Assembly: GCA_944387385.1 (NCBI GenBank)
Contig: CALXES010000007.1
Span: forward strand, 1 to 64,000
Direction of reading: 5' to 3'
Origin: an uncultured Clostridia bacterium
Lineage (GTDB): Bacteria; Bacillota; Clostridia; TANB77; CAG-465
Length of the DNA stretch: 64,000 bases
Below, piece by piece: positions 52,123 to 61,766 of the stretch (position 1 is the stretch's first letter; every line of letters begins with the position of its first letter). The notes beneath the pieces are model-generated. The model was not told the origin of the DNA. It saw only the letters and a list, made by a program, of their open reading frames with translations, and did not search any database. Position numbers and translations under genes: made by a program.

Positions 52123-54814
52123 TTTTTTCTTCCTCCTTATTCTTTTGGTTTTTTTCCTTTTCAAATTCTATGTATTCAAGCTGTTTTACTGTTCCATCTT
52201 TTTCTAGATTACTAATTTTTTCTTTTAAGTTAGAAACTTCTATAGATTTTGATTTTTTCTCTTTACTTAATTTTTCTAAATCAATTGCAATATCTGGATT
52301 TTTTTGTGCTAGATCTAATAATTTATGTGATGATTTTAGCATTTTTGCTCCTTCTTCATCCAATTTTTCCATCATTTTGCCTATTTCTAAATCTATACTA
52401 TATTCTCTTTCATCTAAATACCTATTAGCAGCTTCTTCTGTAATAACTCCTTTAGCAACAAGTTCATTTACAACTTCACATGCTACTTTCATTTTAGACA
52501 ATCTTTCATCATCTATTTCTTTTGTTCTCTCCTTCATAAAATTATTATATGTTTCATTTAAGACTTGCTTAGTTAAATCTAAACTTGGCTCTATCTTTTC
52601 TGATTGTTCCTTTTTATATGGATTATCTAACTCGTATGATTCCTCTTTATATTGGTCTTTTTCTTCTTGATTTACATCTTCTATTTTTTTGTCTTTATCT
52701 AATCCATTTGTATCTTCTTTAGGTTCTTGATGTATCTCTTCTATAACTTCTTGTTCTTTATCATCTTTTACAGGATCATCATATATTGCTTCATTTGTAT
52801 AATGATTACTATCATCTACAACATAAGTATTTTCATCATCTTCTTTAATTTTATTTTCTTTTTCGTTTACATTATTCTTTTCTTTATTTTCTGCTTCTTT
52901 TACAGACTTTATTTTTTTTTCCTCTTCAGCTTTAGGATATACTTTTTCTTCCTCATCTAGTTTTTTATCTTGTGTATTTTCCTTTTTGCTTTCATTTTCC
53001 ATATACTTTTCATCATTATTCTTAGGTTTACTCTTGTTATCTTTTGATTTTATTTCTTCTTTATCTTCTTCTACTTTATTATCTTTTTTTGTCTTTATAT
53101 CATCTACTTCTTTGTACTCTTTTTCTTCTCTTTCAGATGGTTTTTTCTCATATTCTTCATCTATATCTTTTTCATTAGCTAAATCTTCTTCTACCGCTTG
53201 TTTTAGATCTTCATATGTTTTTTTAGATCCATTTTTTATATTAGCTATAATTCCGCCAACTTTACTTACAATCCTATTTCTTTTATTTTTCCTATTCTCA
53301 TCTGATTTTTTTAGTTCATCTGCTGTATATAGCTTTACTGTTCCTTTTGTCTTTTGAACATTATCTCTTATGTCTTTGATAAAATCTAGTCTTGCTTGCA
53401 TTTCTTCAAATTCTTTATCTCGAATTTCTATATCAGCTTTTGTATTGTTAATTAATTCCTCAAATTTTAGTTTTGCATCTAACTGACTATCTAAATTTTT
53501 AACTTCATTTTGACTTAAATTTCTTAATTTATCTATAGCAGAAAAATCTAAATTTTCCATTATTTCAGGATTCCACATATTTTCTGATTTGAAAGAATTA
53601 TCTGCATATTCTTTTAATTCAGCTATAGAGCTTAAATTTGTTTTTTTAAGTAACTGTTGATATTCATCTGAAATTAATCCTTCATTTATTTTTTCCTTGT
53701 TTTTCTCTGCAAATTCTAAGAAATCCTTAGATATTTCGTAGTTATCATCTCTTATTCTTCCTTTAACCTCTAATATTTTATCTAGTTCACTAATAAATCT
53801 ATCGTCACCCAAACGTTTTCTTAAATCCAAGATTTCTTTTTTCGAATGATTATTTACTAGTTTTTGATACATAATTTCTGCAAAAGAATCATCTATATCT
53901 TCAATAACTTCGTTTAATGTTTCTTCATTTGTATATCTTCCATCTTTAAGTTTTCTTTCTTTATTTTTTTCTCTTAGCTCTATTAATTTATCAAATTCTA
54001 TTAACGTACCATCTGAATTATATTTATTTTTTAATGAATTTTCTTTTTCAATTATTTCAGGATGCATTAATATAAGAAGATCTGGTTTAGAGTAATTAAG
54101 CTCTAAATTTTCAGCACTTTGTTTTAATATTTCATTTTCTTCATAATAAGATTTCTCATTTAATTTTGTTACCTTATCATAAAAATCGTTAATTATTTCT
54201 GATTTAACTGTTGGGTCAATTTTTATACTCTTTGTCTCCATTCCAATCATAGCCTTAAATAAGTTTAGATCTGTCTTTCTTCTTGCTAAATCTATACTGT
54301 ATTCTGATGGAATGTCTAAAGAATCAACATCAAATTTTGATAAATCTTCTTCATTTATATCAAGATTTCTAAAAGAATAATTCATCGACTCTATAATACT
54401 TGGAGTTGTCTTCTTAGATGATATTTCAAATCCTCTACTATTTTTCTCTTCATCTTTAATATTTTGTTGTCTCATAGCTTCAACTTCAAGCTCAACGCCT
54501 ATATCTTCAGCAATCTCAATTAGATTTCTCATTTTTGCTACCATATTTGAAGAATTTCTATTCCCAGATAATATTTCTTCATTTAATGGAATATCGATAA
54601 CAGGATTGCTATCTGAGGTAACGATTAATCTTCCCGCATCTATGTCTGTTTCTATATTAACCTTTCCTATTGAAGTCTTATTTATGTACATGTTTGCAAA
54701 TATCTTAGCAAATTCTTGAACTTTTATTGAATATTCATCATTACTCACTTGATTTTTTACAATTTCATTATAATTTTGTCTAAATAATGTTTTAGGTTCT
54801 CTTGGCTGTGGCAT
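52103..54814 (-). CDS. Large charged helical protein, module copy B
   Basis: The 903-residue product starts at the ATG at 54814, after GGGAGG. Residues about 1-480 are a helical body, and about 530-770 form a highly charged Lys/Glu/Asp-rich linker. The rest is a helical tail. Part of the body (YNSDGTLIEFDKLIELREKN, then KRLGDDRFISELDKILEV) matches the zincin protein at 55147 (YDKDGTRFSFEEVVERKN, then QRMGDEVFFKELNFVIKG) in order and spacing. This copy has no HExxH. It shares a module with the small gene at 51886. Confidence 0.65.
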   Translation of the reverse strand: MPQPREPKTLFRQNYNEIVKNQVSNDEYSIKVQEFAKIFANMYINKTSIGKVNIETDIDAGRLIVTSDSNPVIDIPLNEEILSGNRNSSNMVAKMRNLIEIAEDIGVELEVEAMRQQNIKDEEKNSRGFEISSKKTTPSIIESMNYSFRNLDINEEDLSKFDVDSLDIPSEYSIDLARRKTDLNLFKAMIGMETKSIKIDPTVKSEIINDFYDKVTKLNEKSYYEENEILKQSAENLELNYSKPDLLILMHPEIIEKENSLKNKYNSDGTLIEFDKLIELREKNKERKLKDGRYTNEETLNEVIEDIDDSFAEIMYQKLVNNHSKKEILDLRKRLGDDRFISELDKILEVKGRIRDDNYEISKDFLEFAEKNKEKINEGLISDEYQQLLKKTNLSSIAELKEYADNSFKSENMWNPEIMENLDFSAIDKLRNLSQNEVKNLDSQLDAKLKFEELINNTKADIEIRDKEFEEMQARLDFIKDIRDNVQKTKGTVKLYTADELKKSDENRKNKRNRIVSKVGGIIANIKNGSKKTYEDLKQAVEEDLANEKDIDEEYEKKPSEREEKEYKEVDDIKTKKDNKVEEDKEEIKSKDNKSKPKNNDEKYMENESKKENTQDKKLDEEEKVYPKAEEEKKIKSVKEAENKEKNNVNEKENKIKEDDENTYVVDDSNHYTNEAIYDDPVKDDKEQEVIEEIHQEPKEDTNGLDKDKKIEDVNQEEKDQYKEESYELDNPYKKEQSEKIEPSLDLTKQVLNETYNNFMKERTKEIDDERLSKMKVACEVVNELVAKGVITEEAANRYLDEREYSIDLEIGKMMEKLDEEGAKMLKSSHKLLDLAQKNPDIAIDLEKLSKEKKSKSIEVSNLKEKISNLEKDGTVKQLEYIEFEKEKNQKNKEEEKNGKDIS

Positions 54815-54860
54815 AATTTCCTCCCTTTGTTTTTTCACATCTCTTCCTCTTATATTATTT

Positions 54861-54889
54861 ATCATAGCATGAAAAAAAAAATTTTACAA
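54861..54889 (-). promoter_or_regulatory. Promoter of module copy B
   Basis: TTGTAA at 54884-54889 and TATGAT at 54861-54866 with a 17-base spacer and a TGC before the -10, on the minus strand. It lies after the terminator of copy A. Confidence 0.55.
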
Positions 54890-54890
54890 T

Positions 54891-54922
54891 AAAAAAAGAG
54901 TGTAAAATTAGCTTCTACACTC
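54891..54922 (-). terminator. Terminator between module copies
   Basis: GAGTGTA at 54898-54904 pairs with TACACTC at 54916-54922, and a run of seven T's follows on the minus strand. Copy B therefore needs its own promoter. Confidence 0.75.
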
Positions 54923-54929
54923 ATTAAAC

Positions 54930-55169
54930 TTAATTTTTATTTAATGCGTCAATTGCATATTGCATTCTTTTTTTATATGAGTCTATTTTTTCGTACAAAT
55001 CCTTAATTTCTGCATTCAGATTTTTTATTTGATAATCATACATTTTCGATATTATATATGCATCCTCATCAGAAATTTCTTCAAGAGTTATTTCTGTTTT
55101 TTCAAACTTAGTTTTAATTTCTTTTATTCTAGCATATTCTTTTTCATCAAATTTGTTTTCCAATTTCAT
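54930..55169 (-). CDS. Small coiled-coil protein, module copy A
   Basis: The 79-residue protein (KEYARIKEIKTKFEKTEITL, then EISDEDAYIISKMYDYQIKN) is a paralogue of the one at 51886. It starts at the ATG at 55169 with a site only about 3 bases away, so the true start may be the TTG two codons later. It overlaps the end of the zincin gene by 23 bases and ends just before the module terminator. Confidence 0.6.
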   Translation of the reverse strand: MKLENKFDEKEYARIKEIKTKFEKTEITLEEISDEDAYIISKMYDYQIKNLNAEIKDLYEKIDSYKKRMQYAIDALNKN

Positions 55170-56883
55170 TTTCCTCCATTTGTTTCTCATCACGATTTAA
55201 GAATACCTTATTTTCTGCAATAGACAAAATTTCTTCAGACTCTTTTTTTATATTATCAAATCTACGACTCAACTCATCTCTTGTAAGTTCTAAGCTTTGT
55301 ACTTCTGCTCTTTTATTTTCTAATACTTCTTTATTAAAACTATCTGTAGCACCTTGTAGTTGCTTTTTATTATTATTTTCTATTCTTTTTCTTATATTAT
55401 ATGCAAGCCTATACAAAGGATTTTTCATTTTTCTTCTATGCTCTTTTAAAGCATTCATTCTTTTTGTTTTTTCTTCTTTCTCTTTTTTCTTAATTTGTTC
55501 AAATCTTCTTTGAGCAAATCTATCTTTCATTAAATTTTTATAATTTTCTTTATCTTTTCTAATCCTATTATTACTTGCTTCATACTGCTCTTTTGTAACA
55601 TATTTTGGATACATATTATATGTTTTTTCAACTTCACCTTTTATTTTATTTAAGTAATTTAGTTCATGAACATTAAAATCTATTTTTTGTTTTCCTGTTT
55701 TTTCATCTATTTGAACTGAAAAATTAGTTTTTTCATAAATATGACTTAAGGAATCTAAAGCATCACCTTTTAATTTTTCACTTATTCTATCTTTATTTTC
55801 TTCAAAAAATTTAGAATACTGCTCATATTTTTTAAATTGCTCATTTATATCACTCTTTTTGCCTTTTATAACAAAATTTAGCTCTTTAAAAAATACTTCA
55901 TCACCCATTCTTTGCCTTTGTTCAACAATTTGCTCATCAGATGACCTTATTAAACAATTATATAATATCTGTGAAAAGCCCGCACTTGCTTGCTTATACA
56001 AATTATTTTTTGTTTCTTCCGTAATTTTAGAATTACTAAGTAAAGCTTCAAGTTCTCTATTTTTTCTTTCAACTACTTCTTCAAAAGAAAATCTTGTTCC
56101 ATCTTTATCATACTCTAAATTTAAAATTTTGTATTTTTTATTTTCAAGAATTTGTGGTTTGGCCGAGACATACTCATCAACATATGCTGTGGTTACATCA
56201 TGCCTATTATATTTAGCTCTACTTGAATCATACTTTAGCTTATTAAATTCTACATTATCTTCATCTATTGATTTTATTACTTTATTTACAAGAAATTCTC
56301 TCTTTTTTACAGATAAATTTGGAAAAATTCTAAATAATTGAGTAGCGGTCTTTATAGCTCCTGTCCTTCTTGCATCTCCTTCTATATACGTATCTTCATA
56401 ATTTCCTTCATCTACACTATAAAACTTATCTAAATCTGTTTTTTTAGCTAAATCTTCTTGTGCTATATTCATACAATCAGATATTGTCATACCCTTTGTA
56501 TTAATTCTAAAGTTCTCTATGCCCTTCTTTTGAAAATAATGCTGAATCTCATGATTTAAAGTATCCTGTAAAGATACTGCAGCAACAAATCTTCTATTAG
56601 AATTATTTGAAGCAAACTTATCAATTAACAAATCTACGTTAATTCTTAATATTGATACGCCACCATTTTCTGCAGTCTGCATGCTACCTGCATTTTCAGG
56701 ATCTTTCTCTTCCATTAATATTATTCTTTCATTTTCATACTTAGTATTTTTTAATGTTGCTTCAACATACTTACTGCAATATTCTAATATTTTCTTTTTA
56801 GATGGTTTAAAAAGTGATTTTTTATCCACAGATTTTCCAAAAAAATCTCTTACTATCTTCTCTTCATTTGTTAATCTTACCAT
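55147..56883 (-). CDS. Zincin-like protein with HExxH, module copy A
   Basis: The 578-residue protein has HEIQHYFQ at residues 111-118, with a possible third metal ligand in EGDARRTG (Glu near 168). This is the spacing of a gluzincin-type metallopeptidase. Residues about 290-410 match the copy B protein at 52103. The C-terminal third is a basic coiled coil (ENKRAEVQSLELTRDELSRR). The ATG at 56883 has a weak AGGG site. It lies 10 bases after cca. It may cleave or regulate a partner from the same module, but no substrate is known. Confidence 0.7.
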   Translation of the reverse strand: MVRLTNEEKIVRDFFGKSVDKKSLFKPSKKKILEYCSKYVEATLKNTKYENERIILMEEKDPENAGSMQTAENGGVSILRINVDLLIDKFASNNSNRRFVAAVSLQDTLNHEIQHYFQKKGIENFRINTKGMTISDCMNIAQEDLAKKTDLDKFYSVDEGNYEDTYIEGDARRTGAIKTATQLFRIFPNLSVKKREFLVNKVIKSIDEDNVEFNKLKYDSSRAKYNRHDVTTAYVDEYVSAKPQILENKKYKILNLEYDKDGTRFSFEEVVERKNRELEALLSNSKITEETKNNLYKQASAGFSQILYNCLIRSSDEQIVEQRQRMGDEVFFKELNFVIKGKKSDINEQFKKYEQYSKFFEENKDRISEKLKGDALDSLSHIYEKTNFSVQIDEKTGKQKIDFNVHELNYLNKIKGEVEKTYNMYPKYVTKEQYEASNNRIRKDKENYKNLMKDRFAQRRFEQIKKKEKEEKTKRMNALKEHRRKMKNPLYRLAYNIRKRIENNNKKQLQGATDSFNKEVLENKRAEVQSLELTRDELSRRFDNIKKESEEILSIAENKVFLNRDEKQMEENEIGKQI

Positions 56884-56893
56884 AATAACTACC

Positions 56894-58270
56894 CTACTCT
56901 TCTTCTACAATTGCCTTTAGAAGTTCAATTGGATCTTCTTCTTTGATTATTTTATATGAATTCTCATTCTCAATTTCTTCTTGAGTAACATTCTCTAGTC
57001 CTAAATCAAATGTATTGTTATCTTCTTTCATATAGCTCTCCTCTTTCTTTTTTATTAATTCTGCTTGTTTTTCATATAGTAAATTTAAAAATCTATCTTT
57101 TCCAAGTATTTTTGGATCAAAACCATTAGAGATAAGTGTTTTTCCATTTATATTTTTTAAGACTTCCATTGCTATTTTAGAGAAATCTATTCTTTTTCTA
57201 TTTAGCATGTCATCTGCTTTAGATATAATATATAAATTTTTTATTCCTATACTTGTCCTATTCATTTTATTAAAGAAAACTGCTTGTTTATATGGTCTCA
57301 TAGTAGTACAAATTCCAGCTTTCATATGATATTTTACAACTTCTTTTGCACACTTTCTCCATTTAGATGGTATATTTAGTCTGTCACACACTCTATCTAC
57401 TAACTCAATTCCTACTTTATCATGTCCAATATGCTGTGGCAAAATTTCTTTTGGAGTCATTGATTTTCCTAAATCATGAAGAAGTGCCGCAAATCTTACA
57501 CATTCATCTTTAGTTTCTTTTGCCACTCTATCAAGTACAATCATTGTATGATTAAATACATCACCTTCTGGATGGTACTCGCTAGGTTGTATAACGCCAA
57601 TTAAATCATTAATTTCTTTAAAATGTACATCTAAAATATTAGCTCTTTTTAATACATTAAAAAATATAGATGGTCTTTTTGTATTTAAAGCTTTCCTAAG
57701 CTCAAGAAAAACTCTATCACAAGTTAAATAACTAAGCTCTGGTTTTATTTTTTCCATTAATTCATACGTTTTTTTATCTACTTCAAATTCAAGCTCAGAT
57801 GCAAATCTTGCTACTCTATATGCTCTTAATGGATCCTCACTAAAGCTTTTACTTACATGCCTTAGACGTTTAGTTTTTATATCATCTATTCCACTATATG
57901 GGTCTATAATTTCTCCACTCATTACATCTTTTGCTATAGCATTTATTGTTAAGTCTCTTCTTTTTAAATCATCCTCTATAGATATTTCTTTTGATGTCAC
58001 TACTTTAAATCCTTTATATCCATTTGACTTTTTTATATCTTTTCTTGCTAATGCAACTTGATACTTATCTATTAAAAATACAGGAAAATCTTTACCTATA
58101 ATTTTAGCGTTAGGAAATAGATTAATAAATTTTTCTTTACTAATACCCGTAACACAATAATCTTTATCATGGAATGGCCTGCTCATGATTTCATCACGAA
58201 CAGCACCACCAACTAAATATAATTTTCCACCATTATTTTGTATTAATAAAGCAATATCTTTCTCATTCAT
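56894..58270 (-). CDS. cca: CCA tRNA nucleotidyltransferase with HD domain
   Basis: The 458-residue protein has LVGGAVRDEIM at about 18-28, the class II active-site DKDYCV, RRDLTINAIA, and a later HD domain (LLHDLGKSMTP). It adds CCA to tRNA 3' ends and repairs them. An acidic tail (about 410-458) is extra compared with minimal enzymes. I start at the ATG at 58270, after TGGAGT. It lies 7 bases after murD. Confidence 0.94.
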   Translation of the reverse strand: MNEKDIALLIQNNGGKLYLVGGAVRDEIMSRPFHDKDYCVTGISKEKFINLFPNAKIIGKDFPVFLIDKYQVALARKDIKKSNGYKGFKVVTSKEISIEDDLKRRDLTINAIAKDVMSGEIIDPYSGIDDIKTKRLRHVSKSFSEDPLRAYRVARFASELEFEVDKKTYELMEKIKPELSYLTCDRVFLELRKALNTKRPSIFFNVLKRANILDVHFKEINDLIGVIQPSEYHPEGDVFNHTMIVLDRVAKETKDECVRFAALLHDLGKSMTPKEILPQHIGHDKVGIELVDRVCDRLNIPSKWRKCAKEVVKYHMKAGICTTMRPYKQAVFFNKMNRTSIGIKNLYIISKADDMLNRKRIDFSKIAMEVLKNINGKTLISNGFDPKILGKDRFLNLLYEKQAELIKKKEESYMKEDNNTFDLGLENVTQEEIENENSYKIIKEEDPIELLKAIVEEE

Positions 58271-58277
58271 AAAAATT

Positions 58278-59669
58278 TTACTCCATATTAATTTCATTTA
58301 CAAGCTTTTTAAAATACTCTCCTCTGACCATAAAATTCTCATATAAATCAAAAGAAGCACTCGCTGGAGACATAGCTACAATATCTCCACTCTTAGCACT
58401 ATTATTTGCATAATCCACAGCATCTTTTAAATTATTAAACTCTATTATAGGCATAACATCTACTCCTCTTCTTTTTGCTTCTTGAATTGCTGAATCCTTA
58501 ATTTTAGGAGATGTTGTTCCTACAAGAATTAAGAGTTTAACCTTATCCATTAAATATGGTCCCATAACATCATATGGTATATGTTTATCGTATCCTCCTG
58601 CAATTAATATTATTTTCTGATTAAAAGACTTAAGTCCAGCTATTGTTCTTGAAGGACTACTTGCAATTGAATCATTATACCATTTTACCCCATTAATTTC
58701 TCTTACAAGTTCCATTCTATGTTCTACTCCTCCAAACGACATGGCAACTTTTTTTATAGCATCAATTCCACAAATATCTATTACAAGCGAAGATGCAGTA
58801 CAAATATTTGCAATATTATGCATCCCCACAAGCTTAACATCTTTTGCCTCCATGATAACTTCATTCTCTTCTCCAACTGATGATATAATTTTTCCATCTT
58901 TATAATATACACCACGGTCTATACTTCCATTTATACTGAACTTTCTAATTTTTCCTTTAGCTATATTTTCAAATCTTGGTGTAAGCTTATCATCTTCATT
59001 TAATACTAAAATATCATCTGCTTTCTGATTTTTAAATATATTAGTTTTTGCTTCAATATACTCTTCATAATCTTTATGATAATCTAAATGATTAGGAGCA
59101 AGATTAGTAATAGCAGCTCTGTTTATTCTTTCTTTCATAGTCATAAGTTGAAAACTACTTAATTCTAAAACAACGTAATCTTTATCTGTTATATCTTCAA
59201 CTTTATCTAAAAGTGGTGTTCCAATATTTCCACCAACATATACTTTTTTTCCTGCCTCCTTTAAAAATAACGATGCAAGAGTTGTTGTTGTTGTTTTACC
59301 ATCTGATCCAGTAACAGCAATAACTGTTGCATTTGTTAAATGAATAAATGTCTCCATTTCAGATGTAAGTATAACTCCATTTTCAACAGCTTCAACAATT
59401 TGTGGTGTTGATGGTTTTACACCTGGAGATCTAAATATATAATCTGAATCTTTAAGTCCTTCTAAATAATTTTCTCCTGTTACAAAGTCAATATTTTCTA
59501 ATTTTCTTAGTTCTTCTGGAACATTTTCTTTTTTATCTCTTCCAATAACATAGGCTCCAAGCTTATTTAAATATTTAATAGCAGGAATATTACTTACTCC
59601 CATTCCAATTACTGATACTTTTTTATTTTTTATATTTTTCTTAAATTCTTCTAGTCTAATATTTCCCAT
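58278..59669 (-). CDS. murD: UDP-N-acetylmuramoylalanine--D-glutamate ligase
   Basis: The 463-residue Mur ligase has an N-terminal Rossmann domain (KKVSVIGMGVSNIPA), the ATP loop VTGSDGKTTTTT (about 117-128) and a C-terminal domain with GGVEHRMELV and SPASASFDLY. It adds D-Glu to UDP-MurNAc-L-Ala in the cytosol. Confidence 0.96.
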   Translation of the reverse strand: MGNIRLEEFKKNIKNKKVSVIGMGVSNIPAIKYLNKLGAYVIGRDKKENVPEELRKLENIDFVTGENYLEGLKDSDYIFRSPGVKPSTPQIVEAVENGVILTSEMETFIHLTNATVIAVTGSDGKTTTTTLASLFLKEAGKKVYVGGNIGTPLLDKVEDITDKDYVVLELSSFQLMTMKERINRAAITNLAPNHLDYHKDYEEYIEAKTNIFKNQKADDILVLNEDDKLTPRFENIAKGKIRKFSINGSIDRGVYYKDGKIISSVGEENEVIMEAKDVKLVGMHNIANICTASSLVIDICGIDAIKKVAMSFGGVEHRMELVREINGVKWYNDSIASSPSRTIAGLKSFNQKIILIAGGYDKHIPYDVMGPYLMDKVKLLILVGTTSPKIKDSAIQEAKRRGVDVMPIIEFNNLKDAVDYANNSAKSGDIVAMSPASASFDLYENFMVRGEYFKKLVNEINME

Positions 59670-59755
59670 GATTTTAGCTCCTTTTTTATATTATTATATT
59701 ACTTATATTTATCTTTTGCAACTTAAATTTAAGTATAACAATACATAATTTTAAG

Positions 59756-59784
59756 TTTACATAAAGCTAAAAATGTGATATAAT
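59756..59784 (+). promoter_or_regulatory. Promoter of the plus-strand gene at 59847
   Basis: TTTACA at 59756-59761 and TATAAT at 59779-59784 are 17 bases apart, with TGA before the -10. Confidence 0.7.
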
Positions 59785-59846
59785 TATATATAGGTACTGA
59801 ATATAAAAGGTAATATTAATATATGTACCTAGAAAGAGGAGATTAT

Positions 59847-60284
59847 ATGGAAAAAAGATTTAAAATTTGTGAGGTAACTCATAAAGAAGAACTTGACTGC
59901 TATATAGCAGTTAGAAAAAATTTATTTGGTAAAGAGATAGCTGAAATAGTAAACCTTGACATTGATTCAAAAGGAGGATTAAGAATAATTCATAGTGGGA
60001 AAAAATTTGATTTAAATCAAGTAGGTTTACAAGTAAATGAAATACCTGAACTTGAAAATGTCGGTGAATTTATTCCAGTAGAAGTATATAATAACAGTTT
60101 ATTTGAATCTGATATCCTTACTGTAAGTTCTCAAATTTCAAAAATATTTGAAAACAAATACTTAAAATTGAAAAATAAATTTGTATTAGTTGACGGTATT
60201 GTTTACGAAGTAAAATTTAAAGATATTTATACACATCCTTTATATGACCAGTATATCTATCATAATTACCAAATAATAAAATAG
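59847..60284 (+). CDS. Hypothetical 145-residue protein
   Basis: The product has no recognised domain. It is a compact, possibly mixed alpha/beta protein (KICEVTHKEELDCYIAVRK, then KEIAEIVNLDIDSKGGLRII). I start at the ATG at 59847 after AGAGGAG. The gene ends inside the left arm of the terminator that was split by the IS at 60293. It is convergent with the surface protein gene. Confidence 0.65.
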   Translation: MEKRFKICEVTHKEELDCYIAVRKNLFGKEIAEIVNLDIDSKGGLRIIHSGKKFDLNQVGLQVNEIPELENVGEFIPVEVYNNSLFESDILTVSSQISKIFENKYLKLKNKFVLVDGIVYEVKFKDIYTHPLYDQYIYHNYQIIK

Positions 60285-60324
60285 CGCTAAATTGAAGTGA
60301 ACCCAAAAAGTTGGACACTTTATA

Positions 60325-61199
60325 TTAAGCAATGTTAAGAGAGTGAGTTCTGTAATTTACAGGACTCATTCCTTTTAGTTTGCTTTTTATCCTTTTATTA
60401 TTATAATATTCTATATATTTAACTATATCTTTTTCAAGTTCATTTATATTTTTGTATTCTTTCTCTTTTATATAATATAATTCAGATTTTAGTATTCCAA
60501 AGAAATTTTCAGCACATGCATTATCTAAGCATTTTCCTTTTCTAGACATACTTTGTCTTATTCACTTTTTTTCTAATAAATATTGGTATTATTTCATTTG
60601 ATATTGCCATCCTTGATCTGAATGAAGTATTAATAAATTAGTATTGTCTGGTATTTTTCTAAATGCTTTATCTAACATATCTTTTACTTGTGAAAAAACA
60701 GGGTGTTTTGATATATTATAACTAATTATTTCTCCATTGAATAAATCTATTATTGGCGATAAATATAACTTTTCGTTATTTACTTTAAATTCTGTTATAT
60801 CTGTAACCCATTTTTGATTAGGTTTATCTGCTTTAAAATTTCTTTTTAAAAGATTATCTGCAACTCTACCTATAGTTCCTTTATATGAATTATATCTTCT
60901 TTTAGCTCTTACAATACTTTTTAATCCTAATATCTTCATTAATCTTTGAATTGTTTTATGATTAATCCTAACATTATATTCATTTACTAAAGTTAAAGTT
61001 ATTCTCCTATAGCCATATCTACCTTTATTTTCATTAAATATCTTAACAATTAATTCTTTTATGTGTTTATATTTATCTTGTCTTTTTAAGCTATTTAAAA
61101 CGTAATAATATGTACTTTTTTGAGACTTTAGCCAATTTTAACAATGCTGTAAATTTAAATTCTTGCCTTAATTCGTTTACAGCAATTACTTTTTCTTTT
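60325..61199 (-). pseudogene. IS150-type transposase orfB, broken
   Basis: The readable pieces include WVTDITEF (first Asp), LILHSDQGWQY (second Asp) and ENFFGILKSE (Glu), the DDE triad of IS3 transposases. An in-frame TAA lies at 60589-60591 (likely CAA before) and a TGA at 60562-60564 (likely GGA before). An extra A in the run at 61116-61121 shifts the frame near the N-terminal part. The orfA-orfB slippery A-run near 61188-61196 remains. The gene cannot make full transposase. Confidence 0.85.
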
Positions 61200-61692
61200 T
61201 TTGTGGGTTGTCTCTTTCCTGAATTAAGGCATGTAATTTTTTTAAATACGCATTCTCCATTCTTAAATATTGCACTTCTTCAATTAAATCTTTTTCTGTA
61301 GCTTTACTTATTTTTTTCTTATTCGGTTTAGAACTCATTTTACTTTTCCTTCCACGTTTCTCGCTAAAGAGAGATTGTGGTCCTTCCTCATAATATATTT
61401 GTTCCCATTTAGCAATAATATTTGCATTTCCTAAATTATATTTAGAAGCTGTTTCAGTTAATGATAAATGGTTGTTATGCATATATTCTACTACAGATAT
61501 TTTAAAATTTCCATCATAACTAACATTATTTCTTTCTAAACCTTTAATTCCATGTTCTTTATACCTTTTTATCCATCCTCTGAGTGGTGTACTTGCAATA
61601 TTATATTTTTTTGCTAAGGATTTACATCCAAGCTCTCCTTTTAAATATTCCTTTACTAATTTTAACTTAAATTCTTTTGTATATTTAGACAT
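61186..61692 (-). CDS. IS150-type orfA (helix-turn-helix)
   Basis: The 168-residue protein starts MSKYTKEFKLKLVKEYLKGE, with CKSLAKKYNIASTPLRGWIK (first helix-turn-helix) and SLTETASKYNLGNANIIAKW (second). These are the DNA-binding parts of IS3-family OrfA. The ATG at 61692 follows GGAGGTG. It ends in PQKKKK, where a -1 shift would enter orfB. Confidence 0.88.
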   Translation of the reverse strand: MSKYTKEFKLKLVKEYLKGELGCKSLAKKYNIASTPLRGWIKRYKEHGIKGLERNNVSYDGNFKISVVEYMHNNHLSLTETASKYNLGNANIIAKWEQIYYEEGPQSLFSEKRGRKSKMSSKPNKKKISKATEKDLIEEVQYLRMENAYLKKLHALIQERDNPQKKKK

Positions 61693-61766
61693 AAAATATG
61701 CACCTCCAAATATTGTCTGACTTTCGTCCAACATTTGGGGTGCACTTCAACTAATAGCGCTATTTT

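Larger units (their letters stand above)
60293..61749 (-). mobile_element. IS150-group (IS3 family) element, decayed
   Basis: The element is 1457 bp with TG...CA ends. The 25-base terminal repeats (TTGAAGTG and onward, counting one flanking T) match at 22 of 25 positions. It encodes orfA and a broken orfB with the DDE pattern in the IS150 order. Flanks carry no clear 3-bp target duplication. It lies in the loop of a bidirectional terminator. It is probably inactive: orfB has one frameshift and two stop codons. Confidence 0.85.
60278..61766. terminator. Bidirectional terminator split by an IS
   Basis: AAAATAGCGCT at 60278-60288 and AGCGCTATTTT at 61756-61766 form a perfect 11-bp inverted repeat that once was one hairpin between two convergent genes. 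The IS now occupies its loop. On the transcript the arms are about 1.45 kb apart. Confidence 0.7.

Noticed and set aside
52110-53357. Plus-strand Ser/Phe-rich frames opposite the module protein
   Set aside because: They are complements of Lys/Glu-rich coding sequence and lack ribosome binding sites.
60562-60591. The TAA and TGA in IS orfB as recoded sense codons or an altered genetic code
   Set aside because: Other genes end normally at TAA, TAG and TGA, and the same orfB also has a frameshift, so decay explains it.
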